Shown here: in pieces, positions 41,648 through 52,053 of the stretch | Numbering within the stretch: position 1 is the first letter of the stretch | Layout of the letters: every line of letters begins with the position of its first letter | DNA from: Pseudonocardia ammonioxydans | Lineage (GTDB): Bacteria; Actinomycetota; Actinomycetes; Mycobacteriales; Pseudonocardiaceae | Assembly (NCBI RefSeq): GCF_900115005.1 | Contig: NZ_FOUY01000012.1 | Location: forward strand, 98,290 to 162,289 | DNA: 64,000 nt | Reading direction: 5' to 3' | Translations under genes and position numbers: made by a program | Notes under the pieces: model-generated | Databases searched by the model: none | The model's input: the letters and a program-made list of their open reading frames with translations, nothing else | Told to the model about the DNA's origin: nothing

Positions 41648-43156
41648 TCATGCCCGCTCCGCGCGGGCGTCGTCCCCGGCGTGCCCGGCCGGGTCGCCGG
41701 TGCCCGGGTCCGGCCGCGCGCCGTCCGGGTCACCGTGGTCGTGTTCGTGCCCGGACGCGACCGTCCCGGACCCGGCGCCGGCCGCATGCTCGGTGTCCTC
41801 ACCGGAGCCGTCTCCGGTGCCGGCGTCCTCCCCGGCCTCGACCGGCTCCAGCGGTCCGACCAGCACCGAGGTGATCCGGATGCGGCCCCGTGCGTCCTTG
41901 CCGCCCTCGCCCTCGAGACGCAGCAGGCCCTCCAGCTCTGCCGTCGCCCCGGGCAGCGGGACCTTGCCCAGACACTGGGCCAGCAGGCCTCCGACGGTGT
42001 CGACGTCCGCGGACTCCAGGGCCTCGCGCAGCTCGTCCTCGCGCGGGGTCCCGCGGAAGCGCCCGGCGAACAGCTCGCCCAGGTCCTCCACGGGCAGCCG
42101 GGCCGCCACCCGGAACGCACCGTCGGCGGCCTCGACGACCTCCGGCGCCTCCTCGGTGTCGTACTCGTCGGTGATCTCACCGACGATCTCCTCGAGGATG
42201 TCCTCGATCGTCACCACCCCGGCCGTGCCGCCGTACTCGTCGACGACGACGGCCATGTGGTTGCGCGTGCGCTGCATCTCGCGCATCAGCTCGTCGCTGC
42301 GTTTGGAGTCCGGCACGAACGCGGCCGGGCGCAGGATCTCCACCAGCGACCTCTGGGGAGCACCGCGGAACTGGGCGTCGTCGCGGGCCCGGACCAGGTC
42401 CTTGAGGTAGGCGACACCAATGACGTCGTCGATGCCCTCGCCGAGCACCGGGATGCGCGAGTAGCCGCTCTTGAGCGCCAGCCGCAGCACCTTGTCGACC
42501 GGGGTGTCGCGCTCGGTCCAGATCACGTCCGGCCGCGGCACCATGATCTCCCGCACCGGGGTCTCCCCCAGCTCGAACACCGAGTGGATCATCTTGCGCT
42601 CGCCCTCGTCGACCACGCCGCGGTTGCTGGCCATGTCGACGAGCTCGCGCAGCTCGACCTCGGTGGAGAACGGGCCCTCCCGGAACCCGGGCCCGGGGGT
42701 GATCGCGTTGCCGACCAGGATCAGCAGCGTGGCCAGCGGCGAGAGCACGGTGCCCAGCGCCCGGATCGGCGCGGCGAGCAGCAAGCCGATCTGGTACGGG
42801 TGCTGGCGGCCCAGCGTGCGCGGTCCGACCCCGATCAGCACGTAGCTGGCCAGCACCATGATCACGCCGGCCAGCGTCAGCCCGATCCAGGGTGCGGAGA
42901 ACAGCGGGGCCAGCGCCAGCGCCAGCACGACGACCGCGACGGTCTCGCAGATCACCCGCAGCAGCATCAGCAGGTTCACGTGGCGGGGCCGGTCCGCGAC
43001 GACGGCGGCGAGCGCCCGCCCGCCGGCCCGCCCGGCCCGCACCACCGCGTCCACCCGGGCACTCGAGATCGACATCAGGGCCGAGTCCGCGGCGGCGAAC
43101 ACCCCTGCCAGCAGGACGAGCAGGACGGTGGTGACGATCAGCCAGGCGGTGGTCAC
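41648..43156 (-). CDS. CNNM/CBS-domain (CorC-like) membrane protein
   Basis: 502 aa. N-terminal membrane domain (residues 1-140), CBS pair with EIMVPRPDVIWTERDTPVDKV, VIGVAYLKDLVRARDDA and HMAVVVDEYGGTAGVVTIEDILEEIVGEI, then CorC_HlyC with DVDTVGGLLAQCLGKVPLPG. An acidic, His-containing tail of about 70 residues (GHEHDHGDPDG) could bind metal. This is the conserved gene between ybeY and era in actinobacteria. GTG with GGAGGAG upstream. Confidence 0.92.
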   Translation of the reverse strand: MTTAWLIVTTVLLVLLAGVFAAADSALMSISSARVDAVVRAGRAGGRALAAVVADRPRHVNLLMLLRVICETVAVVVLALALAPLFSAPWIGLTLAGVIMVLASYVLIGVGPRTLGRQHPYQIGLLLAAPIRALGTVLSPLATLLILVGNAITPGPGFREGPFSTEVELRELVDMASNRGVVDEGERKMIHSVFELGETPVREIMVPRPDVIWTERDTPVDKVLRLALKSGYSRIPVLGEGIDDVIGVAYLKDLVRARDDAQFRGAPQRSLVEILRPAAFVPDSKRSDELMREMQRTRNHMAVVVDEYGGTAGVVTIEDILEEIVGEITDEYDTEEAPEVVEAADGAFRVAARLPVEDLGELFAGRFRGTPREDELREALESADVDTVGGLLAQCLGKVPLPGATAELEGLLRLEGEGGKDARGRIRITSVLVGPLEPVEAGEDAGTGDGSGEDTEHAAGAGSGTVASGHEHDHGDPDGARPDPGTGDPAGHAGDDARAERA

Positions 43157-43184
43157 GTCTCCTCCGCGTGGTCGAGGTGCGGAC

Positions 43185-43730
43185 TCACCGGCCGGGCTCG
43201 TCCTCGAAGCCGACGGTGCCCATCAGGCGGTCGTCGCTGCGCCGCTGGGCGTCGCGGGCGTGGGCCTGGGCCCGGTCCTCGCGCCAGCGCACCAGCAGCC
43301 GGTTCTGCAGCGCGAACATCTCCCGCTCGTCCTCCGGCTCGAGATGGTCGTAGCCGAGCAGGTGCAGCACGCCGTGCACGGTCAGCAGGTGCAGCTCGTC
43401 GGCCAGCGTGTGCCCGGCCTTGCGGGCCTGGTCGCGGGCGAACGCCGGGCACAGCACCACGTCGCCCAGCAGCGCGGGCCCCAGGTCCGGTGCGTCCGGA
43501 CGGCGCCCGTCCTCGGCGAGCGAGTCCATCGGGAACGCCATGACGTCCGTCGGGCCGGGCTCGTCCATCCAGCGGACGTGCAGTTCCTCCATCGCGTCCA
43601 GCGCGACGGCGGTGATCGCCAGCTCTGCGGCCGGGTTCACCTTCATCGCGTCCAGCGCGTACCGGGCGACCGACACGATCTGTGCCTCGTCGATCGCGAT
43701 CCCGGACTCGTTGACGACCTCGATGCTCAC
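43185..43730 (-). CDS. ybeY: Endoribonuclease YbeY (rRNA maturation factor)
   Basis: 181 aa. Zinc metalloprotein motif [11 protein letters not shown] near residue 120 with three His ligands, and the conserved upstream TDVMAFPMD. Acts in 16S rRNA 3' processing and ribosome quality control. A charged C-terminal tail of about 30 residues extends beyond the core. GTG with AGGAGG upstream. Confidence 0.94.
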   Translation of the reverse strand: MSIEVVNESGIAIDEAQIVSVARYALDAMKVNPAAELAITAVALDAMEELHVRWMDEPGPTDVMAFPMDSLAEDGRRPDAPDLGPALLGDVVLCPAFARDQARKAGHTLADELHLLTVHGVLHLLGYDHLEPEDEREMFALQNRLLVRWREDRAQAHARDAQRRSDDRLMGTVGFEDEPGR

Positions 43731-43948
43731 GAGACCTCCTCATCGAGGCCCGTCGGCCGCGTTCGCGCTGTGGCCGTGTCCACCGGTTCGCTCGCACGCT
43801 CGCTCACGTCGGCGCCGCCCCGCCCCACCTGTCTCGTTCTTCTCCGGTCGCGGACCAGCGTAGTCCCGGGCACCGACGGTCCCGGCGGCGCCCGTTGCGG
43901 ACGCCCGGGGCGACCACCGCGCGTCGGCCGGCGGTCGCCGTGGGTCAC
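43727..43948 (-). CDS. Possible 73-aa ORF between phoH and ybeY
   Basis: A GTG three bases after the phoH stop opens a frame whose TGA overlaps the ybeY GTG (GTGA). The product is Arg/Pro/Gly-rich, includes rare AGA codons, and resembles no family. Its position fits a coupled gene; its composition fits a chance frame. Confidence 0.28.
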   Translation of the reverse strand: MTHGDRRPTRGGRPGRPQRAPPGPSVPGTTLVRDRRRTRQVGRGGADVSERASEPVDTATARTRPTGLDEEVS

Positions 43949-43950
43949 CG

Positions 43951-45054
<1,104 letters not shown>

Positions 45055-45083
45055 GACTGTGTTCGCCTGCCTCAGGGTCGGGT

Positions 45084-45100
45084 ATCCGGACTGTCCGGAT
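45084..45100. promoter_or_regulatory. 17-bp inverted repeat upstream of phoH
   Basis: ATCCGGAC-T-GTCCGGAT, perfect arms of 8 bp, about 30 bp upstream of the phoH start. Its short spacer and position suggest a dimeric regulator site rather than a terminator. Confidence 0.5.
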
Positions 45101-45123
45101 GGTACCCGTGCAACGCCCGTCCT

Positions 45124-45153
45124 CACCCACGGATTCCGGTGGATCCGTGGGTG
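45124..45153 (-). terminator. Stem-loop after rsmE
   Basis: CACCCACGGAT and ATCCGTGGGTG form a perfect 11-bp stem with an 8-nt loop, starting six bases beyond the rsmE stop. It separates the hrcA-dnaJ-rsmE unit from phoH. Confidence 0.6.
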
Positions 45154-45159
45154 CGGGAC

Positions 45160-45912
45160 TCAGCTCCAGCGACCGGTGCGCACCGCGAGCGCGCCGAGCG
45201 CCACGCACGCGGCGGTCGAGGCACGCAGCACCTCCGGCCCCATCCGCACCGGGACCGCACCGGCCTCGGCGAGCACGGCGAGCTCGTGGTCGTCCACCCC
45301 GCCCTCCGGCCCCACGACCAGCAGCACCTCACCGTCCGCGGGCAGCTCGACCCCGGCGAGCCCGGTGCCGGCGGACTCGTGCAGGACCAGGGCCGCGTCG
45401 GCGGCCGCGACCCGCTGCGCCAGCTGCCGGGTGGTCACCGGCTCCGTGACCTGTGGCTGCCAGGGACGGCGCGCCTGCTTGGCGGCCTCGCGCACCGACG
45501 ACCGCCAGCGTTCCAGGGCCCTGGCCCCGCGCGGGCCGTCGTCCCAGCGGGCCACGGAGCGGGCCGCCTTCCAGGGCAGGAACGCGTCCGCGCCGGCCTC
45601 GGTCGCGGTCTCGACCGCGAGCTCGCCGCGGTCGCCCTTCACCAGGGCCTGCGCGATCACGATGCGGACCGCGGGTGCGGGAACGTGCGACACCGCCCTC
45701 AGCCGGACCGTCAGCGCGTCCTTCCCCGTCGTGGCGACGGCCTCGGCGTGCGCGATCCCGCCGCAGCCGTCGGAGAGCACCAGCTCCTCGCCGGGCCGGA
45801 TCCGCCGCACGGTCACCGCGTGCCGGCCCTCCGGCCCCGTCAGGACCGTCTCGCCACCGGGCGCGGGCAGTGCCGCGACGTCGTCGACCAGGAACAGCGG
45901 GCTGGTGGTCAC
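45160..45912 (-). CDS. rsmE: 16S rRNA (uracil-1498-N3)-methyltransferase
   Basis: 250 aa. N-terminal PUA-like part (HAVTVRRIRPGEELVLSDG) and SPOUT knot with VKGDRGELAVETATEAGADAFLPW, LLVVGPEGGVDDHELAVLAEAGA and LGPEVLRASTA-like MGPEVLRASTAACVALGAL. Methylates U1498 of 16S rRNA. GTG overlaps the stop of the coiled-coil gene (GTGA). Confidence 0.93.
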   Translation of the reverse strand: MTTSPLFLVDDVAALPAPGGETVLTGPEGRHAVTVRRIRPGEELVLSDGCGGIAHAEAVATTGKDALTVRLRAVSHVPAPAVRIVIAQALVKGDRGELAVETATEAGADAFLPWKAARSVARWDDGPRGARALERWRSSVREAAKQARRPWQPQVTEPVTTRQLAQRVAAADAALVLHESAGTGLAGVELPADGEVLLVVGPEGGVDDHELAVLAEAGAVPVRMGPEVLRASTAACVALGALAVRTGRWS

Positions 45913-46307
45913 GACGACGGGAGCCGGCGGAGGATCTCGTGCAGCAGCTCGGTGTGCTCGGCCAGCGTCGCCGCGTGCTGCCGATGCAACTCGCTGTGCT
46001 CCGCCAGGGTCGCGGTCTGCTCCGCCAGGGTCGCGGTGTGCTCGGCCAGGGTCGCCGAGTGGCCGCCCAGGGTTCCGGTGTGCTCGTCGGCCACGTCCTT
46101 GATGTCGAGGACGGTGTCGGCCACGGCACGCAGCGTCTCGTCGTGCGCATCGACACGGCGGGTGAGCGCGTCGATCTCGGCTCGGGTCACGCCGCCCACC
46201 ATGACCGACGGACCGGTCCCCCGGCGGCGCTTCGCGGACATCGGGAACCCGCAGCCGCGGACGTTGCTCCGGACGGGCGCACGCCGGCGCCCGGCCGGGC
46301 TCGTCAC
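45909..46307 (-). CDS. Small heptad-repeat coiled-coil protein between dnaJ and rsmE
   Basis: 132 aa. After a basic N-terminus, residues 55-130 are a regular coiled coil built from repeated heptads ([42 protein letters not shown]). The DNA shows matching 21-bp repeats. GTG at 46307 overlaps the dnaJ stop (GTGA) with GGAG six bases upstream; later starts at 46241 or 46202 remain possible. Function unknown. Confidence 0.7.
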   Translation of the reverse strand: MTSPAGRRRAPVRSNVRGCGFPMSAKRRRGTGPSVMVGGVTRAEIDALTRRVDAHDETLRAVADTVLDIKDVADEHTGTLGGHSATLAEHTATLAEQTATLAEHSELHRQHAATLAEHTELLHEILRRLPSS

Positions 46308-47476
46308 CGGCCGCTCCACGAGTCCCGCAGCCGCGAGAACAGGCCGTGACCGTTGCGGGCACCGCCGACCAGGTCCGGCTGCTCCTCGCCGCGCAGCTTC
46401 GCGAGCTGGCGGAGCAGGTCGGTCTGCTCCTTGTCGAGCTTGGTCGGCACCGACACCTCGACGTGCACGAGCAGATCGCCGTGACCGTCGACGCGGCCGG
46501 TCGACCGCAGCCGGGGCATGCCCTTGCCGCGCAACGTGCGGACGGTCCCGTGCTGGGTGCCGCCCTCGATGTCGAGCTCCTGCACGGTGCCGTCGAGCAG
46601 CGTCAGCGGCAGCGTCGCACCGAGCGCGGCCGCGGTCATCGGCAGCGGCAACGTGCAGTGCAGGTCCGAGCCGTCCCGGGTGAAGATCTCGTGCGGGACC
46701 TCCTCGACCTCGACGTAGAGGTCACCGGCCGGGCCGCCGCCCGCCCCGACCTCGCCCTGGCCGGCCAGCCGCACCCGCATGCCCTCGGCGACCCCCGCCG
46801 GGATCTTCACCGACACGGTGCGCCGGGACCGGACGCGGCCGTCCCCGGAGCACTGCCGGCACGGGTCGGGGATGACCTCGCCGAAGCCGCGGCAGGTCGG
46901 GCACGGACGGGCGGTGACGACCTGCCCGAGGAACGACCGCTGCACGCTCTGGATCTCGCCGGAACCGCCGCAGGTGTCGCAGGCGGCCGGCTGGGTGCCC
47001 TCGGCACAGCCCGACCCCTGGCACAGGGTGCACAGCACGGCGGTGTCGACGGCGAGGTCGCGCTGCACTCCGGCGGCGCAGTCCTCGAGCGTCAGCTCCA
47101 TCCGGATCAGCGCATCCGCGCCCGGCTGCACCCGGCTGCGCGGGCCGCGGCCCCGCCCGCCGCCGGCGTTGCCGCCGAAGAAGGCGTCCATGATGTCGCT
47201 GAACCCACCGAAGCCGGCGAACGGATCGCCGCCGCCGGCACCACCGCCGCCACCGCGCGGGTCCATCGGGTCGCCCCCGAGGTCGACGACCCGCCGCTTC
47301 TCCGGATCGGTCAGGACCTCGTAGGCCGTGCTGATCTCACGGAAGCGCTCCTGGGCCTCCGGGTCCGGATTGACGTCGGGGTGCAGTTCGCGGGCGAGCT
47401 TGCGGTATGCCCGCTTGATCTCCGCGGCGTCGGCGCCGCGCTCGACGCCCAGGGTCCCGTAGTAGTCGCGTGCCAC
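46304..47476 (-). CDS. dnaJ: Chaperone DnaJ (DnaJ2 type)
   Basis: 390 aa. J domain with HPD in [12 protein letters not shown], Gly/Phe-rich linker, and four zinc motifs [32 protein letters not shown], then the C-terminal substrate-binding domains. Co-chaperone of DnaK. GTG start. It follows hrcA, as in the heat-shock locus of mycobacteria. Confidence 0.95.
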   Translation of the reverse strand: MARDYYGTLGVERGADAAEIKRAYRKLARELHPDVNPDPEAQERFREISTAYEVLTDPEKRRVVDLGGDPMDPRGGGGGAGGGDPFAGFGGFSDIMDAFFGGNAGGGRGRGPRSRVQPGADALIRMELTLEDCAAGVQRDLAVDTAVLCTLCQGSGCAEGTQPAACDTCGGSGEIQSVQRSFLGQVVTARPCPTCRGFGEVIPDPCRQCSGDGRVRSRRTVSVKIPAGVAEGMRVRLAGQGEVGAGGGPAGDLYVEVEEVPHEIFTRDGSDLHCTLPLPMTAAALGATLPLTLLDGTVQELDIEGGTQHGTVRTLRGKGMPRLRSTGRVDGHGDLLVHVEVSVPTKLDKEQTDLLRQLAKLRGEEQPDLVGGARNGHGLFSRLRDSWSGR

Positions 47477-47502
47477 CTGGCTTCTCGTCCTCTAGGTCAT
47501 AC

Positions 47503-47526
47503 TCGGCACCGCCGACGCGGTGCCGA
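47503..47526 (-). terminator. Hairpin between hrcA and dnaJ
   Basis: TCGGCACCGC and GCGGTGCCGA form a perfect 10-bp stem with loop CGAC (plus-strand reading), 28 bases after the hrcA stop. It could attenuate readthrough into dnaJ or stabilise a processed end. Confidence 0.5.
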
Positions 47527-47554
47527 TCACGTGCAGTATCGGCGTAGCGGCTTC

Positions 47555-48574
47555 CTAGCGCCCGGTCAGGATCTCACCCACGTATCGGGCGACCGCATGC
47601 ACCGCCGAGATCGTGCCCGGATAGTCCATCCGGGTCGGCCCGACGACGCCCATCCCGCCCAGCGGTGTACCCGCCCCGTAGCCGACCGTCACGACCGACG
47701 CGGTCCGCAGGTCCTCCGCCTCGTTCTCCTCGCCGATCCGCACCGTGACCAGCCCCGAGTCCTGCGAGGCGGCCAGCAGCCGCATCACCACGACCTGTTC
47801 CTCGAGTGCCTCGAGGACCTGGCGCAGTGATCCGGGGAAGTCGGCGTGGCTGCGGGTGAGGTTCGCGGTGCCGCCGAGCACCATCCGTTCCTCGGGGTGC
47901 TCGACCAGCGTCTCGATCAGCACCGTCGCGATCTGGGTGAGCAGCACGCGCAGGTCGTCCGGCCCGGTCTCGGGCAGCTCGGCGACCGCGGCGGAGGCCT
48001 CGGCGAGCTTCCGCCCGTTCAACGCGTTGCCCAGCAGCTCGCGCAACCGGGCCACGTCGGTCTCGCCGAGCACGTCGCCGAGGTCGACCACCCGCTGGTC
48101 CACCCGGCCGGTGTCGGTGATCAGCACCAGCATCAGCCGGGCCGGCGTGAGCTGCACGACCTCCAGGTGCCGCACGGTGGAGCGGGTCAGGGTCGGGTAC
48201 TGGACGACCGCGACCTGCTGGGTCAGCTGGGCCAGCAGCCGCACCGACCGGCGCAGGACGTCGTCGAGGTCGACCGCTCCCTCCAGGAACGTCTGCACGG
48301 CCCGCTTCTCGGCCGACGACAGCGGCTTGACCTGGGAGATCCGGTCGACGAACTGGCGGTAGCCCTTGTCGGTGGGGATCCGGCCCGCACTGGTGTGCGG
48401 CTGGGCGATGAACCCGTCCTCCTCCAGGACGGCCATGTCGTTGCGGACGGTCGCACTCGAGACACCGAGGTTGTGACGGTCGACGAGTGCCTTGGACCCG
48501 ACCGGTTCCTGGGTGGACACGTAGTCGGCGACGATGGCCCGCAGCACGGCGAAGCGGCGCTCGTCGGCGTTCAT
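47555..48574 (-). CDS. hrcA: Heat-inducible transcription repressor HrcA
   Basis: 339 aa. Winged helix with [68 protein letters not shown], here quoted only as landmarks at residues 5-75, and a GAF-like dimer domain. It represses chaperone genes at CIRCE sites. ATG with GGAGGTG upstream. No CIRCE-like repeat was recognised before hrcA or dnaJ. Confidence 0.95.
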   Translation of the reverse strand: MNADERRFAVLRAIVADYVSTQEPVGSKALVDRHNLGVSSATVRNDMAVLEEDGFIAQPHTSAGRIPTDKGYRQFVDRISQVKPLSSAEKRAVQTFLEGAVDLDDVLRRSVRLLAQLTQQVAVVQYPTLTRSTVRHLEVVQLTPARLMLVLITDTGRVDQRVVDLGDVLGETDVARLRELLGNALNGRKLAEASAAVAELPETGPDDLRVLLTQIATVLIETLVEHPEERMVLGGTANLTRSHADFPGSLRQVLEALEEQVVVMRLLAASQDSGLVTVRIGEENEAEDLRTASVVTVGYGAGTPLGGMGVVGPTRMDYPGTISAVHAVARYVGEILTGR

Positions 48575-48712
48575 CTCCCGGCACCTCCCCCGGCGCGTCC
48601 GGTACGGCTGACGTTCCACGACCAGTCTATGCGCCGTCACGGCCCGGTGGACGGATCGCGCAGCGGGGTGCGGTGACTCACCCCCTGCGATTCCTGCGTG
48701 GCCGCGCCGGCG

Positions 48713-49885
48713 TCACCGGCCGGCGGCCCCGACCGCGTCCTCCTCGGCGAGGAGCAGGTCGGTCACCACGCGGTCGGCCAGCAGCCGTCCGCGGTCGGTC
48801 AGCACGGCACGGCCGCCGGCGTGCGCACCACCGTCCAGCAGGCCGTCGGTGACGGCGCGCTGCGCGGCGGCCCGGCCGCCGTCGTCGAGCAGGTCCAGCG
48901 GCATCCCCTCGGCCAGCCGCAGCCGCAGCATGACGCGTTCGGTGTGCCGCTCCCCGGCGGTCAGCTCCTCACGCCCCGCCTCGGGCGCGTCGCCCGCATC
49001 GAGCAGACCCGCCCAGCGCGCCGGGTGCTTGACGTTCCACCAGCGCACCCCGCCCAGGTGCGAGTGCGCGCCCGGGCCGACGCCCCACCAGTCGCCGTCA
49101 CGCCAGTAACCCAGGTTGTGCCGGCACTCGGCACCGGGCAGCGCCCAGTTGGACACCTCGTACCAGCGCAGGCCGGCCTCGGCCAGGCGGGCGTCGAGGA
49201 GCTCGTAGCGGGTGGCGGCGACGTCGTCGTCGGGGGCGGGCAGCTCGCCGCGCCGGACCCGGCGGGCCAGTGCGGTGCCGTCCTCGACGATCAGCGCGTA
49301 GGCCGAGACGTGGTCGACCCCGGCCTCCAGCACCGCCTCGGCGGACCGGCGCAGGTCGTCGTCGGTCTCGCCGGGGGTGGCGTAGATCAGGTCCAGGTTG
49401 ACGTGCCCGAACCCGGCGGCCCGGGCCTCCCGGGCGGCGTCGACCGCACGACCGGGGGTGTGCGTGCGGTCGAGCACGGCCAGCACGTGCCGGGCCGCCG
49501 ACTGCATCCCCAGCGAGACGCGCGTGTAGCCACCGGCGCGCAGGCCGGCGAAGAACTCCGGCGAGGTCGACTCCGGGTTGGACTCCGTGGTCACCTCGCA
49601 GTCCGGGGCGACGGCGAACTCGTCGCGGATCGCGGCCAGCACCGCCGACAGCCGCTCCGCACCCAGCAGCGAAGGTGTGCCGCCGCCGACGAACACGGTC
49701 TCCACCGTGCGGTCCCCGACCGTGCGTGCGGCCAGGGCGATCTCGCGGCGCGCGGCCGCCAGCCAGCCGTCCGGGGACGCGGCGTCCCCGGACAGCTCGG
49801 AGGCGGTGTAGGTGTTGAAGTCGCAGTAGCCGCAGCGGGTCGCGCAGAACGGCACGTGGACATAGATCCCGAAGGGGGGCGGCAC
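48713..49885 (-). CDS. hemW: Heme chaperone HemW (radical SAM)
   Basis: 390 aa. Radical SAM cluster motif in YVHVPFCATRCGYCDFNTYT (C-x3-C-x2-C), VFVGGGTPSLL, TTESNPESTSPEFFAGLRAGGYTRVSLGMQS and a C-terminal winged-helix-like domain. Related to HemN but HemW-type, delivering heme. GTG at 49885, where CACACT sits seven bases upstream; longer frames lack similarity. Confidence 0.92.
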   Translation of the reverse strand: MPPPFGIYVHVPFCATRCGYCDFNTYTASELSGDAASPDGWLAAARREIALAARTVGDRTVETVFVGGGTPSLLGAERLSAVLAAIRDEFAVAPDCEVTTESNPESTSPEFFAGLRAGGYTRVSLGMQSAARHVLAVLDRTHTPGRAVDAAREARAAGFGHVNLDLIYATPGETDDDLRRSAEAVLEAGVDHVSAYALIVEDGTALARRVRRGELPAPDDDVAATRYELLDARLAEAGLRWYEVSNWALPGAECRHNLGYWRDGDWWGVGPGAHSHLGGVRWWNVKHPARWAGLLDAGDAPEAGREELTAGERHTERVMLRLRLAEGMPLDLLDDGGRAAAQRAVTDGLLDGGAHAGGRAVLTDRGRLLADRVVTDLLLAEEDAVGAAGR

Positions 49886-50016
49886 GCTCCCGAGTGTGCC
49901 AGCGTGCCCGGCGGGCACCGTCCCCCTGCCGGGACCGCCCGGGCCGAACGTCCGGACCTTCCCGGCCCGCGTCCCAGCATGCGAACGCGTCCTGGCCCGG
50001 AGTCCGGACACCGTGA

Positions 50017-50022
50017 GAGACT
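50017..50022 (+). promoter_or_regulatory. -10 element GAGACT of the sulfite reductase leader
   Basis: GAGACT (A and T conserved at positions 2 and 6 of the hexamer) ends 7 nt before the GTG of the leader peptide, so the leader ORF would be leaderless. Confidence 0.45.
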
Positions 50023-50029
50023 GTTCGAC

Positions 50030-50116
50030 GTGCACGCGCTCCGACTCCGCCTCGTGGCCCGCCGCCACGTGGACCTGAACCGGACTCGTAGCGCCCTCTG
50101 TCGCCGTCCGTCCTGA
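50030..50116 (+). CDS. Short leader peptide of the sulfur assimilation operon
   Basis: 28 codons, starting at GTG and containing LVARRHVDLNRTRSALCRRP. The RRHVDL-x-R core is the hallmark of short actinobacterial leader peptides found before cysteine and sulfur genes; the usual DLCR is DLNR here, with a Cys eight codons later. It ends 90 bp before the sulfite reductase ATG. Likely a cysteine-responsive translational attenuator (inferred from family context). Confidence 0.7.
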   Translation: MHALRLRLVARRHVDLNRTRSALCRRPS

Positions 50117-50206
50117 TCCGACGGCCTCTTCTCCTCTTCCCGGGCCGCGCTCCGCCCTGTCCGGGGCCGGCGTGTGCCCGGTCCGACACCTCGGAGCACC
50201 CACCAC

Positions 50207-51874
50207 ATGGCGCCCTCCCAGACTGCACCCGGTCGTGTCCGCGGCCAGGGCCAGTGGAAACTCGGCCACCGCGAGCCGCTGAACCCCAACGAGCGTTTCA
50301 AGCGCGACGACGACCCCCTCAACGTCCGGGCCCGGATCGAGAACATCTACGCCCGGCGCGGATTCGGCTCGATCGATCCGCAGGACCTGCGTGGCCGGAT
50401 GCGCTGGTGGGGCCTCTACACCCAGCGCCGCCCCGGCATCGACGGCGGACGCACCGCCGCCCTCGAGCCGGAGGAGCTCGAGGACGAGTACTTCATGATG
50501 CGCGTGCGCCTCGACGGCGGCGCCGTCTCCGCCGCCCAGCTCCGCGCGCTCGGCGAGGTCTCGCAGGACTACGCCCGCGACACCGCCGACGTCACCGACC
50601 GCGAGAACATCCAGTACCACTGGATCCGGATCGAGGACGTCCCCGCGATCTGGGACAAGCTCGAGGGTCTGGGCATGCGGACCACCGAGGCGTGCGGCGA
50701 CTGCCCGCGCGTCGTCCTCGGCTCCCCGGTCGCCGGGGTCGCCGCCGCGGAGCGGATCGACCCGACGCCGGCGGTCGACGAGATCGTCGAGCGGTACATC
50801 GGCAGCCCGGAGTTCTCCAACCTGCCGCGCAAGTACAAGACCGCGATCTCCTGGCAGCAGGACATCGCGCACGAGATCAACGACATCGCCTTCGTCGGTG
50901 TCGAGCACCCCGAGCACGGGCCCGGGTTCGACCTGTGGGTCGGGGGCGGGCTGTCCACCAACCCGAGGCTCGCCGTCCGGCTCGGCGCCTGGGTACCGCT
51001 CGACGAGGTCCCCGAGGTGTGGGCCGGGGTCACCACGGTGTTCCGCGACTACGGCTACCGGCGGCTGCGCCACCGCGCCCGGCTCAAGTTCCTGATCGCC
51101 GACTGGGGCCCCGAGGAGTTCCGCCGGGTCCTCGAGGAGGAGTACCTCGGCCGGGCGCTCGTCGACGGCCCCGCCCCGGAGACCCCGGAGCGCCCGGTGG
51201 ACCACGTCGGCGTCTTCGAGCAGAAGGACGGCCGGCACTACGTCGGCGTCGCCCCGCCGTCGGGCCGGGTGTCGGGCGGCACGCTGGCCGCGATCGCCGA
51301 CGCCGCCGAGCGCGCCGGCTCCGACCGGATCCGGTTCACGCCCTACCAGAAGATCGTCGTGCTGGACGTGGCCGGCGACCGGCTGGACCGCCTGATCGAG
51401 GACCTGAACCGGCTCGGGCTGCCCGCCGAGCCCTCGACCTGGCGCCGTTCCACGATGGCCTGCACCGGCATCGAGTTCTGCAAGCTCGCGATCGTCGAGA
51501 CCAAGGAGCGGGCGATCCGGCTGGTCGAGGACCTGGAGAAGCGGCTCGCCGACACCGTGCCGGACGTGCCGATCTCCTTGCACCTCAACGGCTGCCCGAA
51601 CGCCTGTGCCCGCACCCAGGTCGCCGACATCGGCCTCAAGGGCCAGGTCGTGACCGACGGCGACGGCAACCAGGTCGAGGGTTTCCAGGTTCACCTGGGC
51701 GGTGGCCTGGGGCTCGACGCCGGGTTCGGCCGCAAGCTGCGCGGGCTCAAGGTCACCAGCGCCGAGCTGGGCGACTACGTCGAGCGGGTGGTGCGCAACT
51801 TCGCAGAGCAGCGCACCGACGACGAGCGGTTCGCGCAGTGGGTGCTCCGGGCCGAGGAGGCCGATCTCAAGTGA
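50207..51874 (+). CDS. sir: Ferredoxin-type sulfite reductase
   Basis: 555 aa. Two ferrodoxin-like/siroheme half repeats; the cluster-siroheme ligands are CTGIEFC (C-x5-C) and CPNAC (C-x3-C) near residues 425-470. The N-terminal half keeps TDRENIQYHWIRIEDVP and the C-terminal half SLHLNGCPNACARTQVADIGLKG. Reduces sulfite to sulfide. ATG with GGAG about 11 bases upstream. Stop overlaps the small zinc-ribbon gene (GTGA), head of the operon sir-zinc ribbon-cysH-cysD-cysN. Confidence 0.93.
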   Translation: MAPSQTAPGRVRGQGQWKLGHREPLNPNERFKRDDDPLNVRARIENIYARRGFGSIDPQDLRGRMRWWGLYTQRRPGIDGGRTAALEPEELEDEYFMMRVRLDGGAVSAAQLRALGEVSQDYARDTADVTDRENIQYHWIRIEDVPAIWDKLEGLGMRTTEACGDCPRVVLGSPVAGVAAAERIDPTPAVDEIVERYIGSPEFSNLPRKYKTAISWQQDIAHEINDIAFVGVEHPEHGPGFDLWVGGGLSTNPRLAVRLGAWVPLDEVPEVWAGVTTVFRDYGYRRLRHRARLKFLIADWGPEEFRRVLEEEYLGRALVDGPAPETPERPVDHVGVFEQKDGRHYVGVAPPSGRVSGGTLAAIADAAERAGSDRIRFTPYQKIVVLDVAGDRLDRLIEDLNRLGLPAEPSTWRRSTMACTGIEFCKLAIVETKERAIRLVEDLEKRLADTVPDVPISLHLNGCPNACARTQVADIGLKGQVVTDGDGNQVEGFQVHLGGGLGLDAGFGRKLRGLKVTSAELGDYVERVVRNFAEQRTDDERFAQWVLRAEEADLK

Positions 51875-52053
51875 GCGCGACCCAGCGGACCACGCCCTTC
51901 TACTGCCCCTACTGCGGTGAGGAGGACCTGCGACCGGCCGAGCGTTCCGAGCGGGTCCCCGGCGCCGCGTGGTGGTGCGCCGACTGCCTGCGCACGTTCG
52001 TCGTGACGTTCGTGGGGCTCGGCGTGCCGGAGACCTCCGGAGCGACCTCATGA
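51871..52053 (+). CDS. Small zinc-ribbon protein of the sulfur operon
   Basis: 60 aa. Two CxxC pairs: FYCPYCGEEDL and WWCADCLRTF. GTG overlaps the sir stop and its own stop overlaps cysH (ATGA). Present at this position in many actinobacterial sulfur operons; a redox or cluster-handling role is possible but unproven. Confidence 0.82.
   Translation: MSATQRTTPFYCPYCGEEDLRPAERSERVPGAAWWCADCLRTFVVTFVGLGVPETSGATS

Noticed and set aside
40406..43543. A 1045-codon open frame on the plus strand across lhgO and the CNNM gene
   Set aside because: It is antisense to two well-supported genes and its product is a low-complexity Arg/His/Asp/Val mix with no family; long antisense frames are normal at this GC content. 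The same holds for plus-strand frames at 4179-6350, 38463-40622 and 59091-61775.
47477..47554. CIRCE element near hrcA/dnaJ
   Set aside because: The dyad at 47503-47526 is TCGGCACCGC-type and lies after hrcA; it does not resemble TTAGCACTC-N9-GAGTGCTAA.
50013..50078. Alternative leader frame with two Cys (VRDCSTCTRS) before sulfite reductase
   Set aside because: It lacks the RRHVDL core and the 7-nt spacing to a -10 element; the frame from 50030 fits the known leader family.
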